Shown here one piece after another: positions 11,707 to 23,987 of a DNA stretch of 64,000 nt; within the stretch, counting starts at the first letter, position 1; the number at the start of each line of letters is the position of its first letter. The DNA is from Inonotus obliquus. Its lineage: Eukaryota > Basidiomycota > Agaricomycetes > Hymenochaetales > Hymenochaetaceae. Under the pieces are notes generated by a model. That model was not told the DNA's origin, did not search any database, and saw only the letters and a list, made by a program, of their open reading frames with translations. Both the position numbers and the translations under genes were made by a program. The DNA lies in the NCBI GenBank assembly GCA_032164295.1, contig JAJHTX010000003.1, positions 3,596,001 to 3,660,000 of the forward strand. Reading direction: 5' to 3'.

Positions 11707-13435
11707 ACGTGACAGGAGCAGTCTTACTACAGCAACAAGAAGATGGCAAGTGGAAACCGGTGGCGTATCGGTCCATGGCACTCAGTGATGCTGAACGAAA
11801 CTATGAGATCTATGACAAAGAGATATTGGCGATCGTCAAAGCACTCCGAGACTGGTGACAGTACCTCCTGGGTGCTAAACATCGCTTTGAAGTCTGGTCG
11901 GATCATCTGAATCTTATGTACTTTAAGGAGGTGCACCAGCTCAATTACCGCCAAGTATGTTGGAGAACAGAGCTAGCTGAATTCGACTTCGTATTAGTAC
12001 ACAAACCAGGAATGTCAATGGGAAAGACTGATCTGTTATTATGGTGAGCAGGGTTCGATGAAGGCAAGGAGGACAACAAGGACATTGTCTTTATCAAGGA
12101 GGAATGGCTAGTTCGGGCCCTTACCACTGGTGATCTGACGACACTAAGGGAAAAGATTAAGGAAGCACAGGAGGGTCTGACGAGGGAGGAAGTGCCTAAA
12201 GGAGCAACAACGGAAGGCAGGATGCTGCAGAAGGATGAAAGGATCTTCGTGCCAGATGAGATGTGAGACAAAGTCTTCCAGATTTGTCATGACTCACCAT
12301 AGGCAGGACATCTGGGTTTATCAAAGATGGTCGAACTGGTCAGATGTGACTTCTGGTGGCCAATGATATTTGCAGATGTCAGAAGCTATGTGCGAGGATG
12401 CGACAAGTGCCAGCAGACAAAAGCAGTCAGAACAGCAAAACAACATGTCTTACACCCAAACGAGATACCTGAGGCACCTTGGCAAGTGGTTACAGTAGAT
12501 CTGATTGGGGAACTTCCAGAGTCGAGCGGGCATAATGCAATCTGCGTCATAGTAGACAGGTTCAGTAAACAGATGCATGCGATTCCAACAATGATGAAGT
12601 TAACCTCAGAAGAGATGGCAAGGATCTATCGGGATCACATCTTCAGGCTTCATGGGCTACCGCAGAAGATCATCCATGATTGGGGAACTCAGTTCAAGGC
12701 AAAGATGATGAAAGAATTGTACAAGTTACTATGCATCCAAGGAAATCCGTCAACAGCATATCACCCCCAGACAGATGGACAGACAGAGTGAGTAAATCAG
12801 GAACTTGAACAATATCTTTGCCTGTATGTCAACCACAGACAATCGGATTAGGTTGACTGGCTTCCTCTCGCAGAGTTTGCATACAACAATAGGGAACACT
12901 CTGCAACAAAACTCTCCCCATTCTTTGTTAATACGGGCATGCATCCTATAGGCTTCACAGATGTTGTGACATCATCTTCCAACTTCTCCACAGAAGACTT
13001 TGCTAAACATATCAAGGAAGTGCATGAGATAGCTCAGAAGAATCTCAAACGGGCGGCGGAAGACATGAAGAGGTTCTATGACAGACATGCGGGCGCATCT
13101 GTAGAGTATAAGCAGGGCGACAAGGTTTTCTTAGATGGACGCAATCTTAAAATGTTGAGGCCAACAGCTAAACTTGAGGACAAGTGGTTCAGACCATATG
13201 AGGTCATTGAAAAGGTGGGAGCTAGTGCTTATCGTCTTAAACTTCCCCGCTCATGGAAGAAGGTACACCACGTGTTCAATGAGACATTGCTTAAATCTGC
13301 AATCAAACCAGTCTTCGAGTCTCAGAAACACCCACCACCTAAACCTCCTGTGATCATTGATAATGAAGAAGAATATGAAGTCGAAGAGATACTGGACCCA
13401 CACATCCATCAACGAAAGCTTCAATTCTTGGTTAA

Positions 13436-15535
13436 TGTTAGAAATCTGCTCTCGTAAGCATTATTCAATTCCTTCTTTTTCTTTTTCCTTTTTCGTCATC
13501 CCTTCCTTTTATCTTCCAACGTTGTGACTCGAACCCACAACCTCTCACTCCTTTCTTTCTTATTAGATAATGACTGAACCGCCGACTGACACTTGTTGGT
13601 CTGTGCACTGTCTTTGATGTTAGTCTGTGCACACTTAATGTCATAGATAGTCCCATGGTCCAATACAGTATAAAAGGAGTAGGGAGTCCACCTTAGCCAC
13701 CTTGGCTTTGGTATCTCCTCTACCTCCCAGTGTTAAGTCAAACTTGGTGTGCTGTCCTTCTAAGGGAGCGAAGCTCACCTCAACGCTGCACCTCGTAAGC
13801 GTAGTAAGCTGGCTGGGACAGGTTGATTGCCAAGCTCGCCCCTCCGTTGTCGACATGGCTGTGGTTGGCTTGTGATGGTGAACCTCGGGGATACGTGTTC
13901 ACCTGGGTATTGCGCCTGGGTATGTGCCTCTGTCTCCAGGCGTCGGCCTTTATGGTCGGCATGGGTTTGCTGTTGTGGGTTAGCATTCGTGGTCTACGTC
14001 TTCGATGTACTCCTCTAGGATCTGGGTATCCCCTGCGGCCTAGTCCACTCTCGCGACGTGCTAGAGATGGTTGGCGAGACCCTCGCTCCCCACTGTCTGT
14101 CTCGAAGTCTCTTTCGCGTTATCCTCTGATCGTCTACTAGTCTAGTCTGCTGGCCTGATGATGTCCCTCCTCTCTGACCTCGTAGGAGAAGTACTCAAGT
14201 GTCGACTGTGGGTACAATCCCTTTCACGAGTTGCTTAGGTGTTATGGTGCACACCTCCCCTGTGGAGAGTCCCTGCGTGCTGTCTCATCGATGTGACGAA
14301 CGAAGAATGTCTCGACCTCACAGTTGAGCGTGTTGGCCTCCCCCGATGTTGGAGCCGTAGTTCAGCGTTAGGATTATTACCTTGCCCGGCGACGTAATGT
14401 CGACCGTGTGTTCCGCTAAATCCTCCATCCTTTCGCCCCCGCTTCCCTCTCCCCGATCTTGATGTCGTAGAGGATCTGGGGTGCTGTGCCAAACCTTCAT
14501 GGGTAAGGACAGTACTCTGGGAATATGATGTTGAGGTCACCCCTATACCGATGTCCGGCACCTCGCTGGATGTCACCTTCCAATGCAGAGCTGTTACTGT
14601 ATCACAAACAGGGTTTGACGAGGTGTACCATACTCGTCATAGGAGTGCTCGTTGGTGAGACTCTAGTATGTGTGTTGATGCACTAGGTGTACAGGCGCTG
14701 GCAGCAGAGTCATACTACATTACAAACAACGGTGTGAGGGCATTACCAATAGCTCTTAATGTAGTCTGCTAGGGAGTGTTGTGTAGTAGATGCACCAGTA
14801 GTGCTCTGGGATATTAAAGCACATACACCTCCGTCTACAACGTTGGTGCCAGTCTCGTGGTTGGGTGGTTTAACCATCTGATCCCTTGGCTGAGGGACGT
14901 GCCTGAGATAGGACGTCATGGTGTATTGTGGATGGCGGGATGTAGTTCCTCGCCTGAGGTTGCAGAGTTGCACTGCATACTAAACAACGTCGTGACACAT
15001 GGACGTTAGCGTGTCTCTCTGATGTCCTCTTAGTAGGATAGACTGGTGGGTGGTTGTGTAGTAGATGTACCTGAGTCGTACAGGGATACTAAATGAGGTT
15101 ACCGAGGGTGTGCCTTACCTTGCGCGTCGTCTTCCTTCGATGGCGTACCTTCTTGGTTTAGAGGTTATACCTCTAGGCCTCATACTCTGGGATATATGTG
15201 CTATGGGTGTGGGAACCCCAGGGCCACTGTCATCGTCCCTCCAATGTGTTGCGTGGATACCGTCCCCTCCTCAACTCTGAAGCCCTTTAGGTTAGTAGTG
15301 GTGGTTTGACTGCTGCTGGCCTTCCTCTCTTGTCTTCCTTGACGACCGTACCAACTCCTCGTCTTCCTTCAGATCTCCTCGACGCTATGACCTGTATCAT
15401 CCTAGAGATCCTCTCTTACCTCTTAGGATGGGGTTGTGTGGGTTATTCCCTCGTGAACTCATCCTACCTCCCCACGTGATACCGCTCGGCTTCTGTGCCG
15501 AGGTACGTAAGGCTATATCAGGTTTATGCCTTACA
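13436..15535. mobile_element. 2.1-kb LTR-like insertion in gypsy chromodomain
   Basis: The insertion begins TGTTAGAAATC and ends GCCTTACA. It is flanked by an exact 5-bp duplication GTTAA (13431-13435 and 15536-15540). It splits the chromodomain between QFLV and EGYKDPTW. A TATA box (AGTATAAAAGG) lies near 13667. The TG...CA ends, 5-bp TSD, promoter and absence of pol genes indicate a solo LTR or a non-autonomous LTR element. ORFs inside (for example 13823-14140 and 14235-14576) overlap on both strands and show nothing recognisable. Confidence 0.7.
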
Positions 15536-15668
15536 GTTAAATAGGAAGGATACAAAGACCCAACATGGCAGCCTGAAGAAGATTTGATGAACGCTGAAGA
15601 GGCAATCAAGGAGTTTACGAGAAACATCCCAAAGCACCATGAAAACTGTAGACTCGCTCCTTGATCGG

Positions 15669-17350
15669 TGAATGTGCGAGAACGCGGCCAGTATCAGAAG
15701 TACTGGACGAGGGGGCTACGATTTAGGTGCGTTGGGAGGGCCGGTACGTGGCGGTACTAAGTCGTACTGTCACAGACAAGTCGTCAAGAGAGATAGTAGG
15801 GCCTGGCTGGATTGATGAGTACAGGGGGCTCTAGGTGACCGCTCAAAAGACGAGGTATCAGGAGACGATCGATACTGAGACGAATCCGTCAATACCGAGT
15901 CGTTTGGTGTCCGGTATCGCGGTAGAGAGAAAGAAGTAGTAGAGAAGACGAGCAGAGGGGGTGTATCTGATAGGACTAGTTGTGAGATGAGAGGCGAGGA
16001 CGACGAAGACGATAACAATGACTACCGGTATCGATACTGGCGACTACAAGACGAGACAAACGAACGGGGGCTTGAACAAGATGAGCAAAACCCGGACCTT
16101 CACTCTGGAAGTTCCTCTCAGATTAGCTGGTTTGCTACAGTAGAACATGCAGGCTATAAATACCATAATACCGTAGCCATTCAAGATACCAAATGGGGAG
16201 TTTTACAAGTCGAATCGTACCACAATCCGGTACAAGAAGGGGAACATAAGATCGAAATGAATGTAAAAATAAAATCAGGGGAAACATAAGACGATGAATG
16301 AATAAGAAGTTTTATCAGGGGATGGCTAAGAATAAAGTGGGACGAAACAAGAACCCAATGAAAACTCACGACGAGTGATACCGAGGTAGGGTGGTGGTAC
16401 TGACGTCGACCAGCGCTAAAATAAGGATGTGTCTCAAGCTACCGCATAGGCGCTCCTGGCGATGGCCCTGTCGTCTTCTCAAGCACGTCATCCTGATTTA
16501 CCTTTGTTCCTGTATCATGATCCATGCGGCGTCAGTCTGGGCGTCTTCCGAGCAATCGGACAGCGTGCTCCAATGCTGATATGTCGGTACAACCTAATCT
16601 TGGCGTAGGGGTACTCTATTGATATCGATCGGTACGCGTTGCCTGACTTGACTGGGCATTGCTTGGCTTTGCCTCCGAGTCGGATCGATGGTCTCCTCCG
16701 AGATCAAAGCAGCATACGGCGGACCTGATTCATTTCCCAACCTTCCTCTCGACGTAGATCTCCGAGGGCGTGGTCTCGACCTAGCACACGTCACGGACTT
16801 CGGTACCAGAGTGGATCATCGGTATCAACACCGGTATCATCGGTATCGATGCACGGCAGTTCAGATGGGCAGACCGTCGGACTTGGAGCTTCGACAATGA
16901 TCCAACTCTTCACAGCAACATGTGGCAGACCAATCGCAGCTTTGTGAGCCTTTCCCTCTGGTATGGGCTGTCGAGGGTGTAGTATTGACTAGACGTGGAC
17001 TATTAAGCGTCGGTATCAGGATGGGTGGACGGTACGGTATCGGTATCATCGGTATCGAAGTCTGGTGGTTCGGTACTGTGATGGAAGACGGGCGTAGGGA
17101 TTGGTGATTCAGTATTGGCGCAGAAGTCTGGCTAAACATATGTAGGACCAGTTCTCAATCGTTCTTAGCCTTGTTGAATCGCAGAAGCCTCGTACTTTGT
17201 TGGAACCGCAGGCGTAGATAGGACGGCAGAAGTACCGTGGACTGAAGAGAAGTAAGAAGCGGTAGAATCACAGAAGTATTGTTAATTGGAAGAAGTGGTA
17301 GAATCGCAGAATTAAGCCCATATCAATCGTAGCCTCCGGTATTACTCTTT
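15669..17350 (+). mobile_element. GGTACCG-rich LTR-like element, type 2, first copy
   Basis: Begins TGAATGTGCGAGAACGCGG and ends GGTATTACTCTTT, as in the copy at 25269-26988. Flanks are ATCGG and ATCGA. A TATA box (GGCTATAAATACC) lies near 16152. It starts a few bases after the end of the gypsy chromodomain frame. It is saturated with GGTATC/GGTACC words. Small ORFs occur but are not consistent between copies. Confidence 0.65.
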
Positions 17351-17355
17351 ATCGA

Positions 17356-19917
17356 CAATACCGGTGTTGATACCAATGGTCCACTCCGGTACCGAAGTTT
17401 GTGACATGTGCTAGGTTGAGACTGCGCCCTTGGAGATCTATGTCGAGAGAAAGGTTGGGAAATGAATCAGGTCTGCCGTACGCTGCTTCGATCTCGGAGG
17501 AGACCATCAATCCGACTCGGAGGCGAAGCCAAGCCATGCCCAGTTGAGTCAGGCAACACGTACCAATCGATATTGAGGGGCTCGAGCGATCTCATTGATG
17601 CCCAGAGACGATCCCAGTGTACTGATTGGTACCGAGCAATAGAGTACCCCAATGCCAAGGTTAGGTTGTACCGGCATGTCAACATCGGAGCACGCCGTCC
17701 AATCGCTCGGTAGACACCCAGACTGACACCGCACGGATCATGATACCAGAACAAAGGTAAATCTGGATGACGCACTTCTCCGGAGAGGAAGACGACAGGG
17801 CCATCATCAGGAGCACCCATGCGGTAGCTTGAAACACGTCCTTACTTTAATGCTGGTCGATGTTGGTACCGCCGCCCTACCTCGGTATCACTCGTCGTGA
17901 GTTTTCATTGGGTTCTTGTCTCGTCCCACCCTATTCTTAGCTACCCCCTGATAAAACTTCTTATTCATTCATCATCCTATGTTTCCCCCGATTATATTTT
18001 TACATTCATTTCGACCTTATGTTCCCCTTCTTGTACCGGATTGTGGTACGATTCGACTTGTGAAAACTCCCCATATGGTATCTTGAATGGCTACGGTATT
18101 ATGGTATTTATAGCCTGCATCCTGCATGTTCTACCGTAGCAAACCAGCTAATCTGAGAGGAGCTTCCAGAGTGAAGATCCGGGTTTTGCTCATCTCGTTC
18201 AAGTCCCCGTTTGTTCGTCTCATCTCGTAGTTGCCGGCATTGATACCGGTAAATGTGCGAGATCGCGTCTGGTACCAAAATACCAAGACGAGGGGTGTAT
18301 GGTTTTAAGTGGGGGAGGGCTAATATGTGCCGGTACTTAACCAGTACGGTCACAGTACTTGTTGTCTATGAAATGGGGGAGTGAATGGATGGGCCAGAAG
18401 CAAAGGATATATGATTCTGGTATGAAAAGGACAGGTTAGAACATGGAAAAAACTTCGGTACAGGTCGGTACAAGAGGGAACGTAGCAAAACAAGAGTTTA
18501 ATACCGTGGGAAAAACGTCGGTACGGGTCGGTACAGAAACAAAGAGGTCGGTACGTGGAGGTATGTTGTCAAACAAGAAGATCAGTACAGAAACAAAAGG
18601 ATAAAGTGCAGAATACGAAGGATAACAAAAGGTTGGTACCATGGGAAAAACGTCAGTACAGGTCGGTACTGCAGGAAAACAGCTAGCACGGGATGGTATA
18701 GCAAGGGACTGAATGATGTTGACTGGTGGCTGAGAGTGTTGACTGGACTGGGAAGCAAACCTGAGCTCTCACACGGGAGGCTAACTCCTGAGGTTCACTT
18801 GAGACAGAACTGGGATGGGACTGGGATGGAACTCAAGACGAGACTGAGATGGAACTGAGAAGGGGGTGAGGAAACCCGAGCCCTCACACTAGAGGCTAGC
18901 TCCTAAGATTACCTCAAGAGCTACTACGTACAGGAGGAGATATTTATACTACTGTACCGTAGTTAGCTCATAAGTCCAAAAGGAGAAAGTAAAAAGGAAG
19001 ATCAAAACAAATAAAAATGTCATAAGAAGAATGAATACAGTAGAGCCATCAGGGGGACAACAAGAAAGGGTTAGGTAGGACAAGATACCAATGAAAACGC
19101 AGCATATAGTACCCCTGGATGAAAAGTCCTCAGGATAAGAGATTTGAACCCCTGTCGATTGATACCAATGCGTTACTGGTACTACTGGACCTGAAAACCT
19201 TAACGGATACTGACCCTGAGCTTCCCCAAAGAACCGGCATGCATAGTCTAACCATCAGGAATGAATACCAGAGAGGGAGACGTCCGATCTATGTTATGAG
19301 AGCATGTCGAATTGTCAATTTGTCTCGGTACCGGGTTTCTCGGCACTCAGTACTCTTGGTATTCTCGGTACCGTGTTTCTTGGCGCTTGGTGCCGGTACT
19401 CTCGGCGTTCGGTATCTTGAGAAATGGGACTGACGGTTTCTCTAGATGTGCTGGTGGATACTGGAAGGCGTAGATGGGACCGTACCGTAGCATGGGGTAA
19501 GTGTAGAATGGGATACCAGGCTTGATACCAAGCTCAGCCGCACATAGTTCTCTTCACCGGTAGTTGTCAATATCGTTTTTGTCATCCTTGCTCCTCATCT
19601 CACAACTAGTCCTATCAGAAACTCACCCTCTACTTGTCTTCTCTACTGCTTCGTTCTTACTACCGCGATACCGGACAATGAACGACTCGGTATTGACGGG
19701 TTTGTCTCAGTATTGATCGTCTCCTGATACTTCATCTCTTGAGCAGTCACCTAGAGCCCCCCTGTACTCATCAATCCAGCCAGGCCCTACTATCTCTCTT
19801 GACGACCTGTCTGTGACAGTATGACTTAGTACCGCCATGTACCGGCCCTCCCAACACACCTAAATTGTACCCCCCTCGTTCAGTACTTCTGATACCAGCC
19901 GTGTTCTCGCACATTCA
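17356..19917 (-). mobile_element. GGTACCG-rich type 2 element, inverted partial copy split by a type 1 element
   Basis: The segments 17356-18250 and 19562-19917 together match the first part of a type 2 element in reverse orientation, ending CGCACATTCA at 19917. The part equivalent to its last several hundred bases is missing next to the preceding type 2 copy. Together the two form a large inverted repeat. The gap at 18251-19556 is a nested type 1 element. Confidence 0.55.
18251..19556 (-). mobile_element. GGTACCG-rich LTR-like element, type 1, with perfect TSD
   Basis: Nearly the same sequence as 10431-11706, starting AAATGTGCGAGATCGCG and ending GTTCTCTTCA on the plus strand. The flanks are an exact 5-bp duplication CCGGT (18246-18250 and 19557-19561), which fixes the boundaries of this family. 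A TATA box reads on the minus strand near 18950. It is nested in the inverted type 2 copy. Confidence 0.75.
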
Positions 19918-19942
19918 TCGATAAGGGTATCGATCAGATTGA

Positions 19943-20150
19943 TATTTTAAATATCAGTCAGGTAGATATCCTCTCACTAATTTAGTACTAGCATATCTGC
20001 CTGAAAGAAATTTAAAATGGCTTTCGCACTGTCATTTTAAATATCCGTAAGCATATTAAACCTACCGACACTATAAATATCAATCACGTGCTGATATGCT
20101 TACTGGCATTTAAAATGACAGCGAAAAAAACATTTAAAATTCCAACCTTA
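19943..20150. repeat. Palindromic AT-rich element (double hairpin)
   Basis: Two nested inverted repeats are visible. Arms of about 50 bp at 20008-20058 and 20091-20142 share TGTCATTTTAAAT and GTAAGCATAT in opposite orientation around a 30-bp loop. A second pair is CAGGTAGATAT near 19959 and ATATCTGCCTG near 19992. The word ATTTTAAAT or its complement occurs at least five times. It could be a small MITE or a foldback element. No TSD could be fixed. Confidence 0.5.
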
Positions 20151-20589
20151 CCTCCATCCTGATTTGCCCACCGTGTATAGATGAGCCTTTGTATGTACCT
20201 CCTTCACCTGCTTGTGCATGATGTAAGCTTGGCCAGTCCTTTAGTCTTCCTGTGTTAGATCAATAATGGGAGGGTACGGAGGAGGAGATTGGACTGGAAC
20301 AGGTTCCGGAGTTGCTCAGCGGTGAAAGTAATGTGGTGTGAGTTCTTCCAAGATGGCAATAATGATTTGGAGAATCCACATGTAAGCTACAACCATCAAC
20401 ACCCAACTGATCCACATGCAGTCTGTTTCCCAGTTCCACACATGCCTTTTGTGAGCCCAGAGAGTAATTTTCAGCACCAGTTTGGCCTATGAGTGATGGA
20501 CGTTGGTGACTACCAGACTGCAGGTTAACACTACCTGTCACTAAGGAACCAGCCAGAGCACTCTTAGAGCATCAACAATTTGCCCAGTT
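20151..20589. other. No gene recognised
   Basis: Between the palindrome and the Argonaute MID remnant I see only short ORFs on both strands (for example 20260-20541 minus and 20289-20492 plus) without recognisable motifs. The stretch could hold more decayed upstream Argonaute sequence. Confidence 0.3.
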
Positions 20590-20963
20590 TTTCACAAGAC
20601 ACTGCTGGTCTGTTGGATCTCATCCTCATCCTCGACAACAATCTGTCCAATTAAGTCAGCAAGAAGGATTCTGATCTCCATGGTGCCGTGAATGTGCTGC
20701 TCTCCAAGTGCAATGCCGCAATGTTGCATGGCGGTCGACCTGTCATGAACACTTTTATTTATTTCTTTTCGTCTATATTCCTCTTTGCTTATGTCACCAC
20801 CTTCCTTACTAATTGTGCTTACTATGATCCCATTACTAATAGTCCTTCCTTACTAATTCCTTTCTATCATCTGACCTTAGTCCATTCTGGAAGATTCTGG
20901 TGACATTCCATGATGTTCTATCTCATTCCATGACTCGTATATAGATAGTAGGTAGTTCACGCT

Positions 20964-22664
20964 AAAGGGTAATACCGGAGGCTATGATTGATATGGGCTT
21001 AATTCTGCGATTCTACTGCTTCTTACTTCTCTTTGGACCACAGTACTTCTGCCGTCCTATCTACGCCTGCGGTTCCAACAAAGTACGAGGCTTCTGCAAT
21101 AAGATTGATTGAGAACTGGTCCTGCATGTGTTTAGCCAGACTTCTGCGCCAATACCGAATCACCAATCCTTACGCCCATCTTCCATCACAGTACTGAACC
21201 ACCAGACTTCGATACCGATGATACCGATACTGTACTGTCCACCCATCCTGATACTGACACTTAATAGTCCACGTCGAGTCGATACTACACCCTCGACAGC
21301 CCATACCAGAGGGAAAGGCTCACAAGCTACAATTGGTCTGCCATACGTTGCTGCGAAGAGTTGGATCATTAGCACCAAGTCCGACGGTATGCCCTTCTGA
21401 ACCGCCATGCATCGATACTGATGATACCAGTGTTGATACCGATGGTCCACTCCAGTACCGAAGTTCGTAATGTGTGCTAGGTCGAGACTGCGCCCTCGGT
21501 GATCCACGTCAAGAGGAAGGTTGGGAAATGAATCAGGTCCGCTGTATGCTGCTTCGATCTCGGAGGAGACCATTGATCCGACTCGGAGGCGAAGCCAAGC
21601 CATGCCCAGTTGAGTCAGGCAACGCGTACCAATCGATATCGAGGGGCTCGAGCGATCTCATTGATGCCCAGGGACAATCCCAGTGTACTGATTGGTACCG
21701 AGCGATAGAGTACTCCAATGCCAAGATTAGGTTGTACCGACATGTCAACATCGGAGCATGCTGTCCGATCGCTCGGTAGACGCCCAGATTGACGCCGCAC
21801 GGATCATGATACCAGAACAAAGGTAAATCAGGATGACGCGCTTCTCCGGAGAAGAAGACAACAGGGCCATCGTCAGGAGCGCCCATGCGGTAGCTCAAGA
21901 CACGTCCTTACTTTAGCGCTGGTCGATGTTGGTACCGCCGCCCTACCTCGGTATCACTCGTCGTGAGTTTTCATTGGGTTCTTGTCTTGTCCCACCCTAT
22001 TCTTAGCTACCCCCTGATAAAACTTCTTATTCATTCATCATCTTATGTTTCCCTTGATTATATTTTTACATTCAATTCGACATTATGTTCCCTTTCTTGT
22101 ACCGGATTGCGGTATGATTCGACTTGTAAAAACCCCCCATTTGGTATCTTGAATGGCTACGGTATTATGGTATTTATAGCCTGCATGTTCTACTGTAGCA
22201 AACCAGCTAATCTGAGAGAAACTTCCAGAGTGAAGGTCCGGATTTTGCTCATCTCGTTCAAGTTCCCGTTCGTTCGTCTCGTCTCGTAGTCACCGGTATC
22301 GAAACCAGTAGTCGTCGATATTGTCTTCGTCATCCTCGCCTCTTGTCTTACAACTAGTCCTATCAGAAACACCCCCTCTGCTCATCTTCTCTACCGCTTT
22401 GTTCCCACTACCACGATACTGAACAATGAACGACTCGGTATCGATGGATTCGTCTCGGTATCGATCGTCTCCTGATACCTTGTCTCTTGAGCGGTTACCT
22501 ATAGCCCACTGTACTCATCAATCCAGCCAGGCCCTACTATCTCTCTTGATGACCTGTCTGTGACAGTATGACTTAGTACCGCCACGTACCGGCCCTCCCA
22601 ACGCACCTAAATTGTACCCCCCTCGTCTGGTACTTCTGATACTGGCCGCGTTCTCGCTCATTCA
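20964..22664 (-). mobile_element. GGTACCG-rich LTR-like element, type 2, inverted copy
   Basis: A full-length type 2 copy in reverse orientation, starting AAAGGGTAATACCGG and ending CTCGCTCATTCA on the plus strand. Its TATA box reads on the minus strand (GGTATTTATAGCC on plus near 22170). Flanks ACGCT and ACACA match only in part, so the TSD is decayed or the boundary is off by a base. It is nested in Argonaute remnant B. Confidence 0.65.
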
Positions 22665-22938
22665 ACACACTCTCAGGGTATAAGTAGGAGGCGCGTTCAC
22701 CTGTATTCTCCAGTTTTGACCTTGTCAATACACCGGCTAGTGTCATTCAAGGTCATTCTCCCCTCTCCTCCCTACTCTCTCTGATCAAGTTAGTGTAGCC
22801 TGGCCCTCTATTGTGAGCTGGCCTAAGTGCGTCGCTGACACGACCCAGTATGTCATACGAGTCATTTGATCTTCCTTTCTTACAACCGGACAACCCTTTC
22901 CACGAGGAAATGCTCCTTGCCATCTCAAACATGACAAC

Positions 22939-23576
22939 TAGGGCTCCGATCGTATGTGTATAATGTGTATATGGGTTTCCGTATCTGGGATATGGCTGGA
23001 TCGTATGAGGGGGAATCAAGAAAATATACAGGCCGGATATATACGGCCGTATGCATATGAGGAAAGCAAAAAAAAACTCTTATAAGGTGTATTCTCCGTA
23101 TATGGACTTTTTGCTCACATGCACTTTGCACGGGATTTTCTGTCTTATTTTGATGAAAAAAAGTTTCTTTCCTTTTGTGGGAATCTGAAACTTGCATGTG
23201 TCGAGTCAAGAAAAGAACAAAGAAGGGGTTTCTGCAGTATAAGTAGCTGCTCACACCCATCCTATGATTACAATATGATACTGATTTACACTAATTCTCT
23301 TAAATTTGTCTTGAGACTTTTGTTTTCAATGTGCCAGACTCTATTTCCTTCAGGGTGTCACCATATACCATAGTATACTTACAAAAAAGGTAATAAATTA
23401 TGTTCTTGGGTTACGGAATATAGAATTCTTTGTATAAGCCGTATAAGCCATATACGGGCCTTCCGTATGCGTATAAAGGTCTGGATAGTCAAGTATACAG
23501 CCGTATTTATACGGCCTTATGCGTATAGAGTCTGAGTTATACGGCCATATGCGTATCCGATACGATCGGAGCCCTA
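22939..23576. mobile_element. Non-autonomous hAT-type element (MITE), 638 bp
   Basis: Terminal inverted repeats TAGGGCTCCGATCGTAT are perfect over 17 bp at both ends. The target site duplication is an exact 8 bp, ATGACAAC (22931-22938 and 23577-23584), which is diagnostic of the hAT superfamily. Subterminal copies of ATACGGCCRTATGCRTAT occur near both ends, as expected of transposase-binding repeats. No transposase ORF is present. The empty site can be read from Argonaute remnant C, where CCGACAACGTTACC is continuous. Confidence 0.85.
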
Positions 23577-23987
23577 ATGACAACGTCACTTTAAGGCAAA
23601 CCGTGCATGGTCCTCGTGCTCGTGTTCTTCAGGAGGACACACCAGGTTGCTCCAATTCATTTTTGCATCCAGCCAGTCTGCGCCGCGCACTGAGGATTAA
23701 TGTGAAGCTGGGTAGTACCAACTTACCACATGCTGGTCCCGTAATCTATCAAGTGGCTCCAAGATACGATGCTAGAAGGAATGGGCGTCACTCATCCGGT
23801 GGAGACTCGGCAACGGGTACACAGAGCATCGCCTCATCCTGCGACAGTGACTTCTTCATGTACCTGGTAAGTTTCATCACATCCTGATGGATGGCTAGTG
23901 AGTACACCATCTTAGACCTCTGTACATATCATTGATCTACTATTTGGCAGGTATATTCTGCGTGAAATGATTGTTGAGCAGATGAAG

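Larger units (their letters stand above)
8016..15663 (+). pseudogene. gypsy Pol: protease, RT, RNase H, integrase, chromodomain (broken)
   Basis: Blocks in order are as follows. An aspartic protease ([10 protein letters not shown] near 8300) is followed by DVFLGHNWL. The RT starts at [11 protein letters not shown], is cut by the LINE insertion at 9013 and resumes at LIDKVKKARIFTKLD near 9740. The catalytic box reads YLNDILIFS, so the first Asp of YxDD has become Asn. RNase H (VEADSSNY / TGAVLLQQQ) is split by the 10431-11706 insertion. The integrase has CDKCQQTK, VDLIGELPES and HPQTDGQTE. The chromodomain EYEVEEILDPHIHQRKLQFL is split by the insertion at 13436 and resumes as GYKDPTWQPEEDL near 15548. 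Stops at 10236, 11856, 12045, 12264 and 12789 are TGA codons, several of them where Arg is expected. Confidence 0.8.
6149..15668 (+). mobile_element. Ty3/gypsy chromovirus, decayed, with three nested insertions
   Basis: Gag, protease, reverse transcriptase, RNase H, integrase and the C-terminal half of a chromodomain appear in chromovirus order from about 6.9 to 15.66 kb. The element is interrupted at 9013-9727 (LINE fragment), 10431-11706 (GGTACCG element) and 13436-15535 (LTR-like insertion). With the insertions ignored, the coding blocks resume on the other side. In-frame stops and a changed catalytic residue show it is dead. The 3' LTR was not found; a different element abuts the end of the coding region. 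Confidence 0.85.

Noticed and set aside
13823..14576. ORFs within the 2.1-kb LTR-like insertion
   Set aside because: Overlapping on both strands, no motif, no sign of coding constraint.
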